From assembly GCA_001803635.1 (NCBI GenBank), contig MHDU01000007.1, positions 1 through 33,303 on the forward strand: a stretch of DNA of 33,303 nucleotides, given 5' to 3'. Below the pieces are notes generated by a model. That model saw only the letters and a list, made by a program, of their open reading frames with translations, was not told the origin of the DNA and ran no database searches. This DNA comes from Nitrospirae bacterium GWB2_47_37. GTDB lineage: Bacteria > Nitrospirota > Thermodesulfovibrionia > Thermodesulfovibrionales > Dissulfurispiraceae. The translations under genes were made by a program, and so were the position numbers. This document shows positions 31,345 to 33,303 of the stretch, one piece after another (the first letter of the stretch is position 1; every line of letters begins with the position of its first letter).

Positions 31345-32523
31345 ATGGCAGTAAGTTTTCGCATAAAGATAGTTTTATTGCCTGCACTGCTAATTATTGC
31401 AGGATGTAGCATGTATGAATTTAAAGACCCTACCGGTGCACAATTACAAGTCCGGTATACCTCTCCTCAACAAGAAAAAATATCGGCCCCAAAGAAAAAA
31501 ATAAAGAAAAGAATAGAAGAAGAACCTGTCGCCGCGCCTCCTTTAGACGAAAAACTCCCTCCTTCTCGTCCCGACACCTATGCGGTAGTAATAGGCATAG
31601 ATTATAAAGGCAGAGAGGATATACCTGATTTGCAGTATCCATCACAGGACGCAAAGAAAATATACAACATACTCACAGATCCAAGATACGGGGGAGTGCC
31701 GAAAGAAAACGCAGTATTGTTATTGAACGAAAATGCTACAAGGAACGAAATGATATCGGCATTGAGAAAGATAAAGACATGGGACGGATATGTGTATGTC
31801 TATTACTCAGGGCATGGAGCGCCTAAGACAAAGGGGGATAAGTTCATAGATGCCTTTTTAGTGCCTAATGACGTAGTAATAAGCGACCCTGAAGCAATGG
31901 AAGACACGGCAATAAAAATATCATATCTTCAGGAACTTGTAGAGACATCAAATGCAAGGGGAGTAATGCTTGCCCTTGATGCCTGTTTTTCAGGTGGAGG
32001 CAAATCCATAGTGCCGAAGGGAGGAAAGCCTCTGGTAGGAATGCTCGTAAATCCTGAGATGCTGAAGCCCAAAGGCGCAGGCAAAGTAATAATCACATCA
32101 TCCGCTACCAACCAGCAGTCATGGGAAGACGAAACAGAGCTGAAGTCAGGCATATTCAGTCACTATTTCTTGGAGGGATTGAAAGGTAAAGCAAGCAAGG
32201 ACATATGGGTAAAGGTTGATGAACTTGCAGAGTATGTAAAAGACAATGTATCCAAGGCAGCCCGTAAACTCAAAGGACAGGAGCAGACCCCTCAAATCAC
32301 GGGAAATGCAGACTTCGCAGTAACTAGGAATTGGGAGAGGGCAAAGGTAATGGACATAGAGATAGCGAGGAACAAACTGAAGACTGCATTTGAAAAAGGT
32401 ATTATATCGGCAGAACAATTAAACAAAGCACTTGATGAATTAAAGACAAAAAAACACTCAAAGACCCTCGATGCATTCCTTGAAGGCAAGATAGAGGAGA
32501 AGAAGTTCGGGGAACTGTATTAA
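31345..32523 (+). CDS. Caspase lipoprotein with SHOCT-like tail
   Basis: The 392-residue product starts at ATG 31345 (AGGAG at 31328-31332, a long 12-base spacing; ATT 31339 has better spacing). Lipobox IIAGC gives Cys21, so the protein is lipid-anchored. A lysine/proline-rich linker to about residue 75 is followed by a C14 caspase domain (YAVVIGIDYKG, His157 in SGHG, Cys214 in DACFSG, TSSATNQQSWEDET) up to about residue 335. The C-terminal 50 residues (LKTAFEKGIISAEQLNKALD) resemble a SHOCT motif, a short helical segment found at the ends of many envelope proteins. It is directly followed by the FlgT-like/DUF4384 gene one base after its stop. Confidence 0.85.
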   Translation: MAVSFRIKIVLLPALLIIAGCSMYEFKDPTGAQLQVRYTSPQQEKISAPKKKIKKRIEEEPVAAPPLDEKLPPSRPDTYAVVIGIDYKGREDIPDLQYPSQDAKKIYNILTDPRYGGVPKENAVLLLNENATRNEMISALRKIKTWDGYVYVYYSGHGAPKTKGDKFIDAFLVPNDVVISDPEAMEDTAIKISYLQELVETSNARGVMLALDACFSGGGKSIVPKGGKPLVGMLVNPEMLKPKGAGKVIITSSATNQQSWEDETELKSGIFSHYFLEGLKGKASKDIWVKVDELAEYVKDNVSKAARKLKGQEQTPQITGNADFAVTRNWERAKVMDIEIARNKLKTAFEKGIISAEQLNKALDELKTKKHSKTLDAFLEGKIEEKKFGELY

Positions 32524-32524
32524 C

Positions 32525-33303
32525 ATGAAAAATCTACTTTTGTTTTCGGCATTAATGCTGATAAGTTTTCCTGTCTTTGCCTCTGAAAAGTCAGTATGGG
32601 TGGAGTCAGACGGCGAGGCGTATATGAGCGAAGTTGAAACTCCAAAAGAAGTTATGGAAAGGGCAAAGAAAGACGCACAGAACAAGGCAATTGAAAAAGC
32701 CCGCGGCGTGTTCATAAGATCCCATACCCTTGTCTCAAACAGCCAGCTTACCGAGGATTTGATTTATGCAGCGGTGAGAGGGAAGATCGAAAGGGTTAAT
32801 GTAACCAAAAAAGGCTGGGATGAAAAGGACAGGAACCTTTACAGGGTCAGGCTTAAAGCCCTTGTAAGCCCTGTGTATCCGGAAAGGGGCAAGGGCATAG
32901 CGCTTAAAGTCTCTCTCTCAAAGGCAGACCTGAAAGAAGGCGCTAATGTAAAAATATTTTATCAGGCAAATATCGACTGTTATGTTTATATCTTTTCAGT
33001 TGCCGCCGACGGCTCCGTTACGTTGCTGCTGCCGAATTCCATGAATCAGGAGAATTTTATTACGGCTGAAAAGGCATATAAATTTCCTCCGGCTAACAGC
33101 TCAATTCGTTTGAAAGCGCTGTTTCTGCCGGACTATAAAGGCAATACAGCGGAAGAAAAGATAAAGGTTATAGCCACAAGGAAAAAAGAGGACATTGTGC
33201 CCCTCGGTTTTCAGGAAGGCATGTTCAAGGTGTATGACGCAAGATCCACAGGCATGATAAGCGATTTGGTAAAAAGGCTCAATCAGCTTGAGCCGGATGA
33301 CTG
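32525..33303 (+). CDS. Exported FlgT-like DUF4384 protein, partial
   Basis: This frame starts at ATG 32525, one base after the caspase lipoprotein stop, and stays open to the window end (259 codons seen). A signal peptide (cleavage near VFAS/EK) is followed by an LPP20/FlgT-N-like domain (ESDGEAYMSEVETPKEVMER, AIEKARGVFIRSHTLVS). A DUF4384 domain then reads GANVKIFYQANIDCYVYIFS, ADGSVTLLLPN and EEKIKVIATRKKED. DUF4384 is often fused to or placed next to bacterial C14 peptidases, as here. The C-terminus is outside the window. Confidence 0.8.
   Translation, partial: MKNLLLFSALMLISFPVFASEKSVWVESDGEAYMSEVETPKEVMERAKKDAQNKAIEKARGVFIRSHTLVSNSQLTEDLIYAAVRGKIERVNVTKKGWDEKDRNLYRVRLKALVSPVYPERGKGIALKVSLSKADLKEGANVKIFYQANIDCYVYIFSVAADGSVTLLLPNSMNQENFITAEKAYKFPPANSSIRLKALFLPDYKGNTAEEKIKVIATRKKEDIVPLGFQEGMFKVYDARSTGMISDLVKRLNQLEPDD

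Overview
The window reads as a chromosomal stretch of a diderm bacterium. It encodes an MlaE/MlaF/MlaD-type envelope lipid transporter, several lipobox lipoproteins, many Sec signal peptides and S-layer-homology-like domains. Base composition is moderate, with AT-richer and GC-richer patches. The gene mix (exported WD40-caspase proteins, FlgO/FlgT/LPP20-like and CsgG-like proteins, DUF4384) would suit an uncultivated Nitrospirota or deltaproteobacterial lineage. That is an inference; no rRNA or taxonomic marker is present. I found no tRNA, rRNA, CRISPR array, transposase or phage gene. No gene-free stretch exceeds 300 bases; the longest is 30573-30713.

Region A (1-17937, all + strand) is an array built around exported caspase-like proteins. 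Small secreted or membrane proteins (DUF4919, PLDc_N-type, unnamed families) alternate with three very large proteins. Each large protein has the same architecture: signal peptide, a run of WD40 blades, a conserved linker, an Ig-like domain and a C-terminal caspase (peptidase C14) domain with intact His and Cys. They lie at 2263-5994, 7023-10208 and 12191-15163. A fourth copy survives only as a 47-codon N-terminal stub at 1772-1915. The first protein carries a perfect in-frame duplication of five blades. A MuiA-like DUF4139 protein sits between the second and third, and the array ends in a signal-peptide-bearing TPR-CHAT protease.

Region B (18024-22597) is mostly unrelated. It holds a YdjM-like membrane metal-hydrolase, a minus-strand mlaE-mlaF-mlaD-TPR lipoprotein operon whose ATPase has lost every canonical ABC motif, and a divergent Crp/Fnr regulator.

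Region C (22721-33303, + strand) returns to the caspase theme with envelope partners: a FlgT/LPP20-like protein, a CsgG-family protein, a TPR lipoprotein with an SLH-like C-terminus, an exported caspase with coiled coil and the same SLH-like module, an LPP20-like protein, two FlgO-like proteins, a YajG-like lipoprotein, a caspase lipoprotein with a SHOCT-like tail, and a truncated FlgT-like/DUF4384 protein. The two SLH-like genes share a nearly identical 134-bp tract.

My reading is that regions A and C together encode an envelope-located set of six clan CD cysteine peptidases (five caspase-like, one CHAT), most joined to repeat or cell-surface domains and surrounded by FlgO/FlgP/FlgT/CsgG-type proteins without any flagellar or curli gene. 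Near-identical internal repeats and signs of domain shuffling suggest fast-evolving recognition or regulated surface proteolysis. The biochemical role is not shown by the sequence.
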